Shown here: positions 37,770 to 46,841 of the stretch, in pieces
How the letters are laid out: the number at the start of each line of letters is the position of its first letter
Position numbering within the stretch: the first letter of the stretch is position 1
Source of the DNA: Azospirillum doebereinerae
GTDB taxonomy: Bacteria; Pseudomonadota; Alphaproteobacteria; Azospirillales; Azospirillaceae
Direction of reading: 5' to 3'
Assembly (NCBI RefSeq): GCF_003989665.1
Contig: NZ_RZIJ01000002.1
Coordinates: forward strand, 310,001 to 374,000
Length of the DNA stretch: 64,000 nt
Notes under the pieces: model-generated
What the model was told of the DNA's origin: nothing
The model's input: the letters and a program-made list of their open reading frames with translations, nothing else
Databases searched by the model: none
Translations under genes and position numbers: made by a program

Positions 37770-38750
37770 ATGACCCTGGACGCCTTTCTTTCCGACACCT
37801 ACCGCCGGTTCGGACCGCCCAAGCCGATGAACGGCACGGTCGAGGACCGCGACTGGCCGCATTTCTTCCTGCACCGGAACTTCCTGGGCGAGCAGGATCT
37901 GGCCATCCTCTTCAACACCCGCCGCTGCCGCTATCAGTGCAAGTTCTGCGCCCTCCCCTTCAAGGCGACCAAGGAGTGGATCGGCGCCGACCGGGTCCTC
38001 CAGCAGTTCAGGAACGTCGTGCAGGAGGTCCGCCACGCCATCGGCGCCTTCGAACGGCTGACCATCGCCAACGAGGGCTCGGTGTTCGACGACACCACCT
38101 TTCCCCAGGACGCGCTGGAACAGATCGTCCGGTCCGTGCGCGCCGTGCCCAACATCCGCAAGCTGGTGATCGAAAGCCGGCTGGAGTTCGTCCGCTCCGG
38201 CACGCTCCGGCGCTTGACGGCGGAAGGCGGCAAGCGGATCGACGTGCTGACCGGGTTCGAGACTCTGGACGCCACCATCCGGGACGAGGTGCTGGGCAAG
38301 CGCGAGCCGCTGGATCTCTTCCTCTCCGGCCTGGACGAGATCGCCGGCGGCGGCGCCGAGCTGACCGCCTACGTCCTCTTCAAGCCCAGCCCCGCCATGA
38401 CCGACGAGGAGGCGCGGGACGAGGCGGAGGCGTCGATCGATTTCCTGACCGACCAGTGCGGCCGGCGCGGCATCCCGCTGATCATCCGCCTCAATCCGAT
38501 GTACCTGTCGCGCGGCACGCCCTGGGCCAAGGCCGCGCTGTCCACCCCCAGCTATCTGCCGCCCCGGCTGTCCGAGGTCATGGCGCTCGCCAGCGCCAAG
38601 CAGCGGGACGGCGTCCGCATCTATTACGGCCTGACCTCGGAAGGGCTGTCGGAGGCCGAAGGCACTTATCGGGGGCGTGAGGACTTCTCCTCGGCGCTGC
38701 TCAAGCAGTGCATCGTCTCCAACTCGCAACGCCCTTCCCTCGGCCGGTAG
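37770..38750 (+). CDS. Radical SAM enzyme (Elp3/MiaB/NifB-type core)
   Basis: A 326-residue radical SAM protein. The cluster cysteines are Cys53, Cys57 and Cys60 in RRCRYQCKFCALPF (CX3CX2C). ERLTIANEGSVFDDTTFP plays the part of the SAM-binding GGE region, and VLTGFETLDATIRDEVLGK and LTAYVLFKPSPAMTDEEA complete the barrel. There is no SPASM or B12 domain. It is encoded 9 bases before the carbamoyltransferase gene, in the middle of the NRPS operon, so it probably modifies the amino-acid precursor or the peptide. The reaction cannot be deduced from sequence. Confidence 0.88.
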   Translation: MTLDAFLSDTYRRFGPPKPMNGTVEDRDWPHFFLHRNFLGEQDLAILFNTRRCRYQCKFCALPFKATKEWIGADRVLQQFRNVVQEVRHAIGAFERLTIANEGSVFDDTTFPQDALEQIVRSVRAVPNIRKLVIESRLEFVRSGTLRRLTAEGGKRIDVLTGFETLDATIRDEVLGKREPLDLFLSGLDEIAGGGAELTAYVLFKPSPAMTDEEARDEAEASIDFLTDQCGRRGIPLIIRLNPMYLSRGTPWAKAALSTPSYLPPRLSEVMALASAKQRDGVRIYYGLTSEGLSEAEGTYRGREDFSSALLKQCIVSNSQRPSLGR

Positions 38751-38759
38751 GACACCGCC

Positions 38760-40328
38760 ATGCAGATTCTGGCAATGAAGCCCGGCCACGACGGCAACTT
38801 CGTCCTGGTCGAGGACCGTGCGCTCGTCTGGCAGATCGAAGCGGAGAAAGACTCCTTCCCCCGCTACGAGACGATCACCGCCGACCTCCTGCTCCGCGCC
38901 GGCGGGCATCTGGACCGGGTTCCCGACGTCTTCGCCGTCAGCGGCTGGGTGAAGGGCTGGCATTCGGTCGAGCCGCCGGTGAACGGCGGCTATTTCGGCT
39001 GGAAGGACGACTGCGCCGGCCTGTCGCCCTACCGCTTCATGGGCCGCGACAGCCGGCTCTTCACCTCCACCCACGAGCGCTCGCACCTCTTCTGCAGCTA
39101 CGGCCTGTCGCCCTTCCCGCAGGGGGAACCCTGCTACGCCTTGGTCTGGGAGGGAAACCTCGGCTGCTTCTACGAGATCGGCGCCGACCTGACGATCACG
39201 CGGCTCGGCTGGCCGCTGGTCGATCCCGGCAACAAATACGCCCAGCTCTTCGCCATCGCCGACCCGACCTTCCCGTCGCTGAAGGGCCATTTCCGCTTCT
39301 CCAACGCCGGCAAGCTGATGGCGCTCGCCGCCTTCTCGCGGCGCGGGCCGCTGGACGAGGACGGGCGGCGGCTGATCGACACGCTGCTCCAGGCGGACGG
39401 GCTGGTCAGGAACATGGCCAAGGACGAATTCTCCTGGTCCCGCTACCACGACATCGGCGTGACCGATCCGGCCTTCATGGAGTTGGCCGGTCATTTCTCC
39501 GACGCGATCTTCGACCGCTTCCACGATTTCGCGCGCCGCACGCTGACCAAGCGCCTGCCCCTGGTGATCGGCGGCGGCTGCGGCCTGAACTGCGAATGGA
39601 ACAGCCGCTGGCTCGACAGCGGCCTGTTCGCCGACGTCTTCGTCCCGCCCTGCACCAACGACACCGGTTCGGCGCTCGGCACCGCGATCGAGGCCCAGGC
39701 CCACGTGACCGGACACGCCAAGCTGGAAAGCTGGAGCGTCTACGCCGGCGAGGCTTTCGTCGAGGACATCCCCTGCCCGTCCGACGACTTCAGCGAGGAG
39801 CCGCTGGACAGCGAGGCCCTGGCCGGTTTCATCGCCGACGGCGGAATCGTCGCCTGGGTCCAGGGCCGCTACGAGATGGGACCGCGCGCGCTGGGCAACC
39901 GCTCCATCCTGGCGGAGCCCTTTTCCGAACGCACGCGCGACCGGTTGAACGCCATCAAGAAGCGCGAGGGCTACCGCCCCATCGCCTGCATCTGCCTGGA
40001 GGAGGAGGCCGACCGGCACTTCGACTGCCCGCGCCCAAGCCCGTACATGCTGTATTTCCACAAGGTCCGCGATCCACGGCTTGCCGCCATCACCCATGTG
40101 GACGGAAGCTGCCGGGTGCAGACCGTCACGCCGGCCGGCAACCCCGAAATCGGCCGCCTGCTCGGCGCTTTCGCCCGGCGGACCGGCAGCGGGGTGCTGT
40201 GCAACACCTCGCTCAACTTCAACGGCCGCGGCTTCATCAACCGCATGAGCGATCTGGCCGCCTACTGCGCCTCCACCGGCATGGACGGCTTCGTCGTCGG
40301 CGACCGTTTCTACCGCCGGCGCGGATGA
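38760..40328 (+). CDS. NodU/CmcH-type carbamoyltransferase
   Basis: A 522-residue carbamoyltransferase. The N-terminal kinase-like (YrdC/Kae1-fold) half has MKPGHDGNFVLVED and the metal-site THERSHLFCSYGLSPFP, and the conserved PLVIGGGCGLNCEWN. The C-terminal domain has the family signature GRYEMGPRALGNRSILAEPF (about residue 370), RPIACICLEEEADRHFD and LCNTSLNFNGRGFI. Family members (NodU, CmcH, TobZ) use carbamoyl phosphate and ATP to make an O-carbamate on a hydroxyl group. It implies that the cluster product carries a carbamate. The GGACACCGCC spacing to the start is normal, and its stop overlaps the NRPS start by 4 bases. Confidence 0.92.
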   Translation: MQILAMKPGHDGNFVLVEDRALVWQIEAEKDSFPRYETITADLLLRAGGHLDRVPDVFAVSGWVKGWHSVEPPVNGGYFGWKDDCAGLSPYRFMGRDSRLFTSTHERSHLFCSYGLSPFPQGEPCYALVWEGNLGCFYEIGADLTITRLGWPLVDPGNKYAQLFAIADPTFPSLKGHFRFSNAGKLMALAAFSRRGPLDEDGRRLIDTLLQADGLVRNMAKDEFSWSRYHDIGVTDPAFMELAGHFSDAIFDRFHDFARRTLTKRLPLVIGGGCGLNCEWNSRWLDSGLFADVFVPPCTNDTGSALGTAIEAQAHVTGHAKLESWSVYAGEAFVEDIPCPSDDFSEEPLDSEALAGFIADGGIVAWVQGRYEMGPRALGNRSILAEPFSERTRDRLNAIKKREGYRPIACICLEEEADRHFDCPRPSPYMLYFHKVRDPRLAAITHVDGSCRVQTVTPAGNPEIGRLLGAFARRTGSGVLCNTSLNFNGRGFINRMSDLAAYCASTGMDGFVVGDRFYRRRG

Positions 40329-43300
40329 CCATGCGCGCCGCCCTTTCGGCCGCCGGGACGCGCCCGGACACGGTGGTGGACCGCATCGGCGAACTGCGGA
40401 TCCGCACCCCCCACCATCCGGCGATCGTCGACGCGCACGGCACGCTGGAGCTGGGCCGGCTGTGGGAGGCCGCGACGGCGCTCGCCGCCCGTCTCGCCCG
40501 CCTGCCGGGCTTCGCGCCCGAGGACCGGATCGCCCTGCTGCTGCCGCGCGACCGGTCGATGCCGGTCGCCATGCTGGGCAGCCTGCTGGCGGGCGGTGCC
40601 TTCCTGCCGCTCGACCCATCCTGGCCGGCCGACCGTCTGGCCTTCATCCTCGCCGACGCCGGATGCCGGGCGCTGGTCACCGCGCGCGGCATGCCGGAAC
40701 CGGACTGGAAAGGGCCGCGCCTGGACATCGGCGCCGATGGCGGCGAAGGGAACGACGACGCCGACGGCGCGGCCGGCCGGCCGTGGCGCGGTCCGGCGCG
40801 ACCGGGGCCGCAGACGCTGGCCTACGTGATCTACACCTCCGGCTCCACCGGGCGCCCGAAGGGCGTGCTGATGGAACATGGCCCGCTCGCCACCCTGGTG
40901 GCGGCGGTGCGCGGCGTCCTCTACCGCGACGGCGGCGCCGCCTACGGCGAGACGCTGACCGCCCCCTTCGTCTTCGACGTGGTGGTGCAGCAGATCTTCT
41001 CGGCGCTGAGCGGGGATTGCAGCCTGCACATCCTGCCCGACCGGTTCCGCCACGATCCCGAGGCCCTGCTGGCCTATGCCGCCCGGCACCGCATCGCCCA
41101 GATCAACGTGGTGGTCAGCCATCTGGCGCTCCTGCTGGAAAGCGGCTTGGACCGCGCCGCTCCCTGGCTGCGCCGCATCGTCACCGGCGGGGAGGCGCTG
41201 CCGCTGCCGCTGGTCCGGCGCCTCTTCGCCGATCCGGCGCTGGACCGGCTGGAGCTGGTCAACATGTACGGACCGGCCGAGAACTGCGTGGATTCCACCA
41301 GCTTCGTCATCACGGCCGAACTGGCTCGAACCCTGGACCGCGTTCCGATCGGCCGCGCCCTGCCCGGCACCCGGATCCTGATCCTCGACGAAGGGGGAAA
41401 CCCGCTGCCCCCCGGAACCACCGGGGAGATCGCTCTCACCGGCGACGCGCTGGCGCGCGGTTACCTGAACCGCCCCGACGTTACCGCCCGAGCCTTCCGG
41501 CACCTCCCGCCGTCCGGAACGCCGGATGGCGGATGCCGGCTCTACCGCACCGGCGACTTGGGACGCCTCGGGGAGGACGGGTTGCTGGAGTTCCGTGGAC
41601 GGCTGGACAACCAGATCAAGATCGCCGGCCAGCGCGTGGAGATCGAGGAGATCGAGGAGCGGCTGAAGGGCATCGACGGCGTGCGCGACGCCGCCGTGCT
41701 CTACCGCCGCCGCGCCCATGGCGGCCGCCTGATCGCCGTCGTCGCCGCCGCCGAACCGCCCGACTCGTCGCGCCTGCGGACCGCCGCCGCCCGCCTGCTG
41801 CCGGCCTACATGGTTCCCGGTGCCTTCATCCACGCCGGTCCCGCCCTGCCGCTGACCCACAACGGCAAGGTCGACCGCGAGGCTCTGGCCGCCGCCCTGC
41901 CGCCGGAGGCCGAGCCCGGCGGTGCCGGCAACCCCGATGCCGGTCCCCGGACGGTCGCGGCGCTGTGGGCGGAGGTGCTGGGACGGGCCGATCCCAATCC
42001 GGCGGCCGGCTTCCTGGCGCTGGGCGGCGACAGCATCGCCGCCATCCGGCTGGTCGCCGGCATCCGCAGCCGCTTCCGCTCGGACGTTCCGCTGGAGGCG
42101 GTGCTCGCCAACATCACGCTCGACGCGCTGGAAAGGCTGGTGGAACAGGGCGAGGGCCATGCCGGACTCGCCCCGGCGCCATCCGGAAACGACCACGCCA
42201 CGTCGTCGGCGCAGCAGCGCCTGTGGTACCTGAGCCAGCTTCCCGGCGGCGGGCCGCTCTACAACGTGCCGGTCTTCCGGGAAACCGGGCCGCTCGATCC
42301 CGACCGGGTCCGCGACACCCTGCGCCGGCTGATGGCGCGCCACGCCGCTCTGCGCACCGCCCTGGTGGCGCGCGACGGCGTGTTGCGGCAGGTGACGGCG
42401 GAGGATCCCCCCTTTCCCTTCGCCGTCGACGACCTGTCCGCCCACGCCGATCCGGAGGCGGCGGCGGCGGCCATCGCGGCGGCCGAATCCCGCCACCCCT
42501 TCGACTTGGCGCATGCGCCTCTGTTCCGCCTGCGCCTGCTGCGGATGGCGGCGGACCGCTGGCGGTTCCTGCTGGTGCTCCACCACTGCCAGGTGGACGG
42601 CTGGGCGATCTCCGTCCTGCTGGAGGATTTCAACATCCTCTACGGCGATCCGGACGCCCCGCTTCCGGACCCGCGCGCCTACGCGGACTTCGCCCATTGG
42701 GAACAGACCCGCGACGCCAACGCCGACCTGGAGTTCTGGCGGGCGGCGCTGTCGCCGCCGCCACCCCGGATCGCCCTGCCCTCGGCCGGCGTCGGCGAGG
42801 CGGGCCGGGGAGCCCTGGCGCGGCGCACGGTCGCCCCGGAGCTGCGCCGGCGGGTCGAGGAGTTGGCGCTGCGCCAAGCCGTCACCCCGGCGGCGGTGCT
42901 GCTGTCGCACTACGCGATCCTGCTGAACCGTCTGACCACGCAGACCGACCTGTGCGTCGGCATGGGGGTGGCGAACCGGCCCTACGGAAGCTTCGACCGC
43001 TGCGTCGGCTGCTTCGTCAACGTCGTGCCCGTCCGCGTCCGGCTGGCCCCGGAGGCCACGCCGACCGACCTCTACGACCAGGTCGGCCGGCAAATGCGCG
43101 AGGCGCTGTCACACCAGTCGCTGCCGCTGGACGTCATGGCCGCCCGCTTCGTTCCGGGCGGCGGACCGCCCTTCAACGTGCTCTTCGCTTGGCAAAGCTA
43201 CGAGAAGGTCGCCGAGGGGCGGCGGTCGCCGGTGCCGGTGTCGGTCGGCGGCGAGCTGGAACGTTTCGACCATTCCTTCGGCCGGGCGAAGTTCGACCTG

Positions 43301-43456
43301 TCCCTCTACGCCTATCCCAACGGCGACGCGCTGGAACTGGTGTTGGAATACGACACCGCCGCGGTCGCCCCGTCCCATGCGGAACGTTGGCTGTCGGCGC
43401 TCGTCGACCTGACGGACCGGCTGGCCCCCGCCGCCATGGCCGGCCATGCCCGATAA
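40325..43456 (+). CDS. Nonribosomal peptide synthetase, A-T-C
   Basis: A 1043-residue NRPS. The adenylation domain (about 20-520) has YTSGSTGRPKGVLMEH, FVFDVVVQQIFSAL, NMYGPAENCVDST, YRTGDLGRLGEDG and the catalytic-Lys motif PLTHNGKVDREAL. A carrier domain follows with Ser about 567 (FLALGGDSIAAIRL), then a condensation domain (about 620-1030) with active site LHHCQVDGWAIS. Aligning by eye to GrsA, the specificity residues read D, V, Q, S, V, G, M, V, D (plus Lys). The VD ending recalls pockets for basic or polar residues, so an arginine/ornithine-type substrate is possible but unproven. With no starter C domain, it loads the first residue and condenses it onto the next NRPS. Confidence 0.95.
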   Translation: MTMRAALSAAGTRPDTVVDRIGELRIRTPHHPAIVDAHGTLELGRLWEAATALAARLARLPGFAPEDRIALLLPRDRSMPVAMLGSLLAGGAFLPLDPSWPADRLAFILADAGCRALVTARGMPEPDWKGPRLDIGADGGEGNDDADGAAGRPWRGPARPGPQTLAYVIYTSGSTGRPKGVLMEHGPLATLVAAVRGVLYRDGGAAYGETLTAPFVFDVVVQQIFSALSGDCSLHILPDRFRHDPEALLAYAARHRIAQINVVVSHLALLLESGLDRAAPWLRRIVTGGEALPLPLVRRLFADPALDRLELVNMYGPAENCVDSTSFVITAELARTLDRVPIGRALPGTRILILDEGGNPLPPGTTGEIALTGDALARGYLNRPDVTARAFRHLPPSGTPDGGCRLYRTGDLGRLGEDGLLEFRGRLDNQIKIAGQRVEIEEIEERLKGIDGVRDAAVLYRRRAHGGRLIAVVAAAEPPDSSRLRTAAARLLPAYMVPGAFIHAGPALPLTHNGKVDREALAAALPPEAEPGGAGNPDAGPRTVAALWAEVLGRADPNPAAGFLALGGDSIAAIRLVAGIRSRFRSDVPLEAVLANITLDALERLVEQGEGHAGLAPAPSGNDHATSSAQQRLWYLSQLPGGGPLYNVPVFRETGPLDPDRVRDTLRRLMARHAALRTALVARDGVLRQVTAEDPPFPFAVDDLSAHADPEAAAAAIAAAESRHPFDLAHAPLFRLRLLRMAADRWRFLLVLHHCQVDGWAISVLLEDFNILYGDPDAPLPDPRAYADFAHWEQTRDANADLEFWRAALSPPPPRIALPSAGVGEAGRGALARRTVAPELRRRVEELALRQAVTPAAVLLSHYAILLNRLTTQTDLCVGMGVANRPYGSFDRCVGCFVNVVPVRVRLAPEATPTDLYDQVGRQMREALSHQSLPLDVMAARFVPGGGPPFNVLFAWQSYEKVAEGRRSPVPVSVGGELERFDHSFGRAKFDLSLYAYPNGDALELVLEYDTAAVAPSHAERWLSALVDLTDRLAPAAMAGHAR

Positions 43457-43468
43457 GGAGAAGACGGA

Positions 43469-46400
43469 ATGAAGCTGTCCGACCTGACGCTGTTCGACGC
43501 CCCCCCGCAGGAAGCCGATGCCGGCCACGCCGACGTTCCGATTCCCGACACCACCATCGACCGTCTGATCGCCGGGCGCGCCCGCAGCGCCCCCGACGCC
43601 GTGGCGGTGATCGAGCCGGGCCGGCGCTACAGCTACCGGGAGCTCGACGCGGAGTCGAACCGGATCGCCGCCTTCCTGCTGGACCGCCGGATCGCCAACG
43701 CCCCGGTGGCGGTTCTGGCGGAGCGCTCCTTCGCGCTCGCCGCAGCGCTGCTGGGCATCCTGCGCGCCGGCGCGGTCTACGCCCCGGTCAATCCGGCCTT
43801 CCCGCTGCGGCGGCAGCAGGCCATGCTGCGCCGGACCGCCGCCACGGTTCTGCTGTACGGCAACGGCCATGCCCACGCCGCCCAGACCCATCTGTGGGAA
43901 TGCCCGGATCTCGCGATGGCCCTGTGCCTCGACCACGACGACCCCGACGGTGCGGCGGAACCGGAAAAGCCCCGCATGGTGGAAGGGCTGTGGGACCATG
44001 TCGCGGCCACCGCCAGCGACGCCGTCAGCGGCGGCGGCTGGCGCAGCGCCATCACCGGCGAGCGCTTCCCCGACTGGGTGATGCGCGACTACGCCGACAA
44101 TGTCCGGGTGAAACTGGCCCGCCACCTGACCCCGGCCTCCTCGGTGCTGGAGGTCGGCTGCGGATCCGGCCTGACGATGGCGGCGCTGGCCGGTCGGGCC
44201 GGATCCTACCTTGCGACCGACCTGTCGGGGACGATGATCGGGACCGCCGGGGCGCACGCGCGCGCGCGCGGGCTGGACAGCGACCGGCTGAGCTTCCGCC
44301 GGCTCGCCGCCCACGACCTGGGCGCCCTGAAGGCGGAGGCCGGAACCGGCTTCGACGTCGTCGTCCTCAACAGCGTGGTGCAGAGCTTCAGCGGCTACGG
44401 CTATCTGCGCCGCGTGCTCGCCACCGTGTTGGAGCTGTGCGCCGACGAGGCGGTGATCTTCCTGGGCCATCTGTGGGATGCCGGCAAGCGCGACGCCTAT
44501 GCCGACGCCGGCGCCAGCCCCGAAAGCCTGGACGCCCTGTTCGTGTCGCCGGATTTCCTGCGCCAGCTTCCGCGCGAGTTTCCGGCCATCGCCGCCGTCG
44601 AGATCACGCCGATGACGGCGCGCGCCCGCAACGAGTTGACGGATTTCGGCTTCGACTGCGTCCTGCGGATCCGGTCCGGCGCGAAGCGGGCGGCGGACGG
44701 GCTCCCACCCGCCACCCGGCTCAGGCTGGGGCGCGGGGCGCTGGCCCCCTTCGCCGACGCCCCCCCGCTGCATGCCGGCCGGCCGGAGGACACGGCCTAC
44801 CTCATCTTCACCTCCGGCAGTTCCGGCACGCCCAAGCCGGCCGCCAACACCGGACAGGCGCTGCTGAATCTCTGTCTGTGGTTCGCCGAGTTCTGCGACC
44901 TCGGGCCGGGCGAGCGGGTCTATCAGGTCATCGCGTGCAGCTTCGACGCCTCGATCAAGAACTACCTGGCGACCTTCGCCGCGGGTGCCACGGCGGTCCT
45001 GCTGCCGGAGGGTCCCTACGACCCGGCGCGGATGCTGGACATCCTGCAACGGGAGCGGGTCGGCGTCCTCAATCCGGGCGTGCCCAGCCAGATCCACCCG
45101 ATGATCGACTTGGCGGCCGCCGACGGATACCGGGCGCTCGCCAGTCTGCGCGTGCTGGCGCTGGGGGGCGAGGCGCCGGATCCCGGCAGGCTGCGCGACT
45201 GGCTGCGTTCCCCGACCTGCCGGCTGGAGAAACTCGCCAACATCTACGGCCCCACCGAATGCGCCGACATCACCGCCGCCGGGTCCTGGCGGCCGGACGA
45301 GCTGGCCGACCGGAAGACCCTGCCGATCGGACGGCCGATCCGCAACGCCCGCTGCTACATCCTCGACTCCGGCGGGCGCGCGTTGCCGGACGGGGCCGTG
45401 GGCGAGCTGTGCATCGGCGGAGCCGGCGTCGGCACCGGCTATCCTGGCGACGAGGCGCTGACGGCGGAACGCTTCCAGCCCGATCCCTTCCGGCCGGACG
45501 GCCGCATGTACCGCACTGGCGACCTCGCTTGGCGGCGGGAGGACGGACAGATCGTGCTGACAGGCCGTCAGGACGACGAGGTGAAGATTCGCGGCCACCG
45601 CATGACCCTGGGCGAGATCGAGGCCCATCTGCGGACCCTGCCCGGAGTGGAGGATGCCGCCGCCCTCTGCCGCGCCGGGGAGGATGGGGAGCCGCGCCTC
45701 GTGGCGTTCCTGGCGGCGGACGGCGCCGGAGGCGGCGTTCCGGACGAGGACAGGCTGGCGGCCTTGCTGGCCGACCGCCTGCCGGCGGCCATGGTTCCCG
45801 GCCGCTTCGTGCGTCTGGCCGCCCTGCCCCGCAACGCCCACGGCAAGCTGGACCGCGCGGCGCTGGCGGCGCTCCGGCCCCCGCCGGCTCCCTCGCCGGT
45901 GGACGCCCCCGCCGCCGGGACGGTGGAACGCCGCGTGATGCGGGCATGGTCCCATGTGCTGGGCGACCGGCCGCTGGCTCCCGACGACGATTTCTTCCGC
46001 GTCGGCGGCCACAGCCTGGCCGTGGTCATGCTGCAAAACGCCCTGGTGCGCGAGTTCGGCCACGCTCCGCCACTGGCCGACCTTCACCGCGACTGCACGG
46101 TGCGCGGCCATGCCCGCCTGATCGCCACCCGGCCAGATGCGGCGGCGGGGGAGGAGATCGGCCGGTTCCTGACGCGGGACGAAGGCCCGCCCGTCTTCTG
46201 CTTTCCGCCGATCATCGGGCTCGGCTGGGTCTTCGCCGCGCTCGCCGAGCGGCTGGACGGGCTGCGGCTGTTCGCCTTCGACTTCGTCGCCCGTCCCGAC
46301 CGGATCGCCCGCTATGCCGACGCGGTCGCCGACGCGGCGGCCGGCGGCCCGGTGGTCCTGTGCGGCTATTCGGCTGGCGGCAACCTCGCCCACCGGGTGG

Positions 46401-46840
46401 CGGTGGAGCTTGAGCGCCGCGAAATCGGCGTCGACCGCATCGTGCTCATCGATTCCGAGCCCCGGCTGGGCAAGGACGGGCCTTCGGAGGCGGAGGCGCT
46501 GGCCTTCGCCAGGAGGAGTCTGTCGCTGCTCGGACCACAGGGGCAGACCGCCGAAGCGGTGGCGCGGCTCGAAGCCTACACGCAGGCCCACCGCCGCGAC
46601 CGCGACGACAGTCCGGTCTCGGCACCGTTCGCGCTGGTGCTGTCCCGCTCCATGCGGGCGGATCCCTCCGACGCCTGGCGGTCCGTGTGCCGGGGCGGGG
46701 TGACCAGCGCGCAGGCCGCCGGCCATCACGACGACGTGATCGGTCAGGACAATCTCGGGACCAACGCGCCGTTGCTGCGCCGCCTCCTCGACCCGCGCCT
46801 TCCCCTGGTCGCCAGCCCACCAACGCAGGAGCCCGCGTGA
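43469..46840 (+). CDS. Nonribosomal peptide synthetase with interrupted A domain: A(MT)-T-TE
   Basis: A 1123-residue NRPS. The adenylation domain begins normally (YSYRELDAESNRIAAFLL, ALLGILRAGAVYAPVNPAF). After core a2 it is interrupted at about 165-410 by a SAM methyltransferase (VLEVGCGSGLTMAALAG, YLATDLSGTMIG, VVVLNSVVQSF). It resumes at a3 (LIFTSGSSGTPKPAANTG), then a5 (ANIYGPTECADIT), a7 (YRTGDLAWR) and a10 (LPRNAHGKLDRAALA). A carrier domain (RVGGHSLAVV, Ser about 848) and a thioesterase (GYSAGGNLAH, late His in AAGHHDDVIG) complete it. There is no C domain, so it depends on the C domain of the preceding protein. It methylates and loads the second residue, then releases the product. The by-eye pocket (D, A, K, S, A, G, I, D, I) matches nothing I know. 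Confidence 0.95.
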   Translation: MKLSDLTLFDAPPQEADAGHADVPIPDTTIDRLIAGRARSAPDAVAVIEPGRRYSYRELDAESNRIAAFLLDRRIANAPVAVLAERSFALAAALLGILRAGAVYAPVNPAFPLRRQQAMLRRTAATVLLYGNGHAHAAQTHLWECPDLAMALCLDHDDPDGAAEPEKPRMVEGLWDHVAATASDAVSGGGWRSAITGERFPDWVMRDYADNVRVKLARHLTPASSVLEVGCGSGLTMAALAGRAGSYLATDLSGTMIGTAGAHARARGLDSDRLSFRRLAAHDLGALKAEAGTGFDVVVLNSVVQSFSGYGYLRRVLATVLELCADEAVIFLGHLWDAGKRDAYADAGASPESLDALFVSPDFLRQLPREFPAIAAVEITPMTARARNELTDFGFDCVLRIRSGAKRAADGLPPATRLRLGRGALAPFADAPPLHAGRPEDTAYLIFTSGSSGTPKPAANTGQALLNLCLWFAEFCDLGPGERVYQVIACSFDASIKNYLATFAAGATAVLLPEGPYDPARMLDILQRERVGVLNPGVPSQIHPMIDLAAADGYRALASLRVLALGGEAPDPGRLRDWLRSPTCRLEKLANIYGPTECADITAAGSWRPDELADRKTLPIGRPIRNARCYILDSGGRALPDGAVGELCIGGAGVGTGYPGDEALTAERFQPDPFRPDGRMYRTGDLAWRREDGQIVLTGRQDDEVKIRGHRMTLGEIEAHLRTLPGVEDAAALCRAGEDGEPRLVAFLAADGAGGGVPDEDRLAALLADRLPAAMVPGRFVRLAALPRNAHGKLDRAALAALRPPPAPSPVDAPAAGTVERRVMRAWSHVLGDRPLAPDDDFFRVGGHSLAVVMLQNALVREFGHAPPLADLHRDCTVRGHARLIATRPDAAAGEEIGRFLTRDEGPPVFCFPPIIGLGWVFAALAERLDGLRLFAFDFVARPDRIARYADAVADAAAGGPVVLCGYSAGGNLAHRVAVELERREIGVDRIVLIDSEPRLGKDGPSEAEALAFARRSLSLLGPQGQTAEAVARLEAYTQAHRRDRDDSPVSAPFALVLSRSMRADPSDAWRSVCRGGVTSAQAAGHHDDVIGQDNLGTNAPLLRRLLDPRLPLVASPPTQEPA

Positions 46841-46841
46841 C

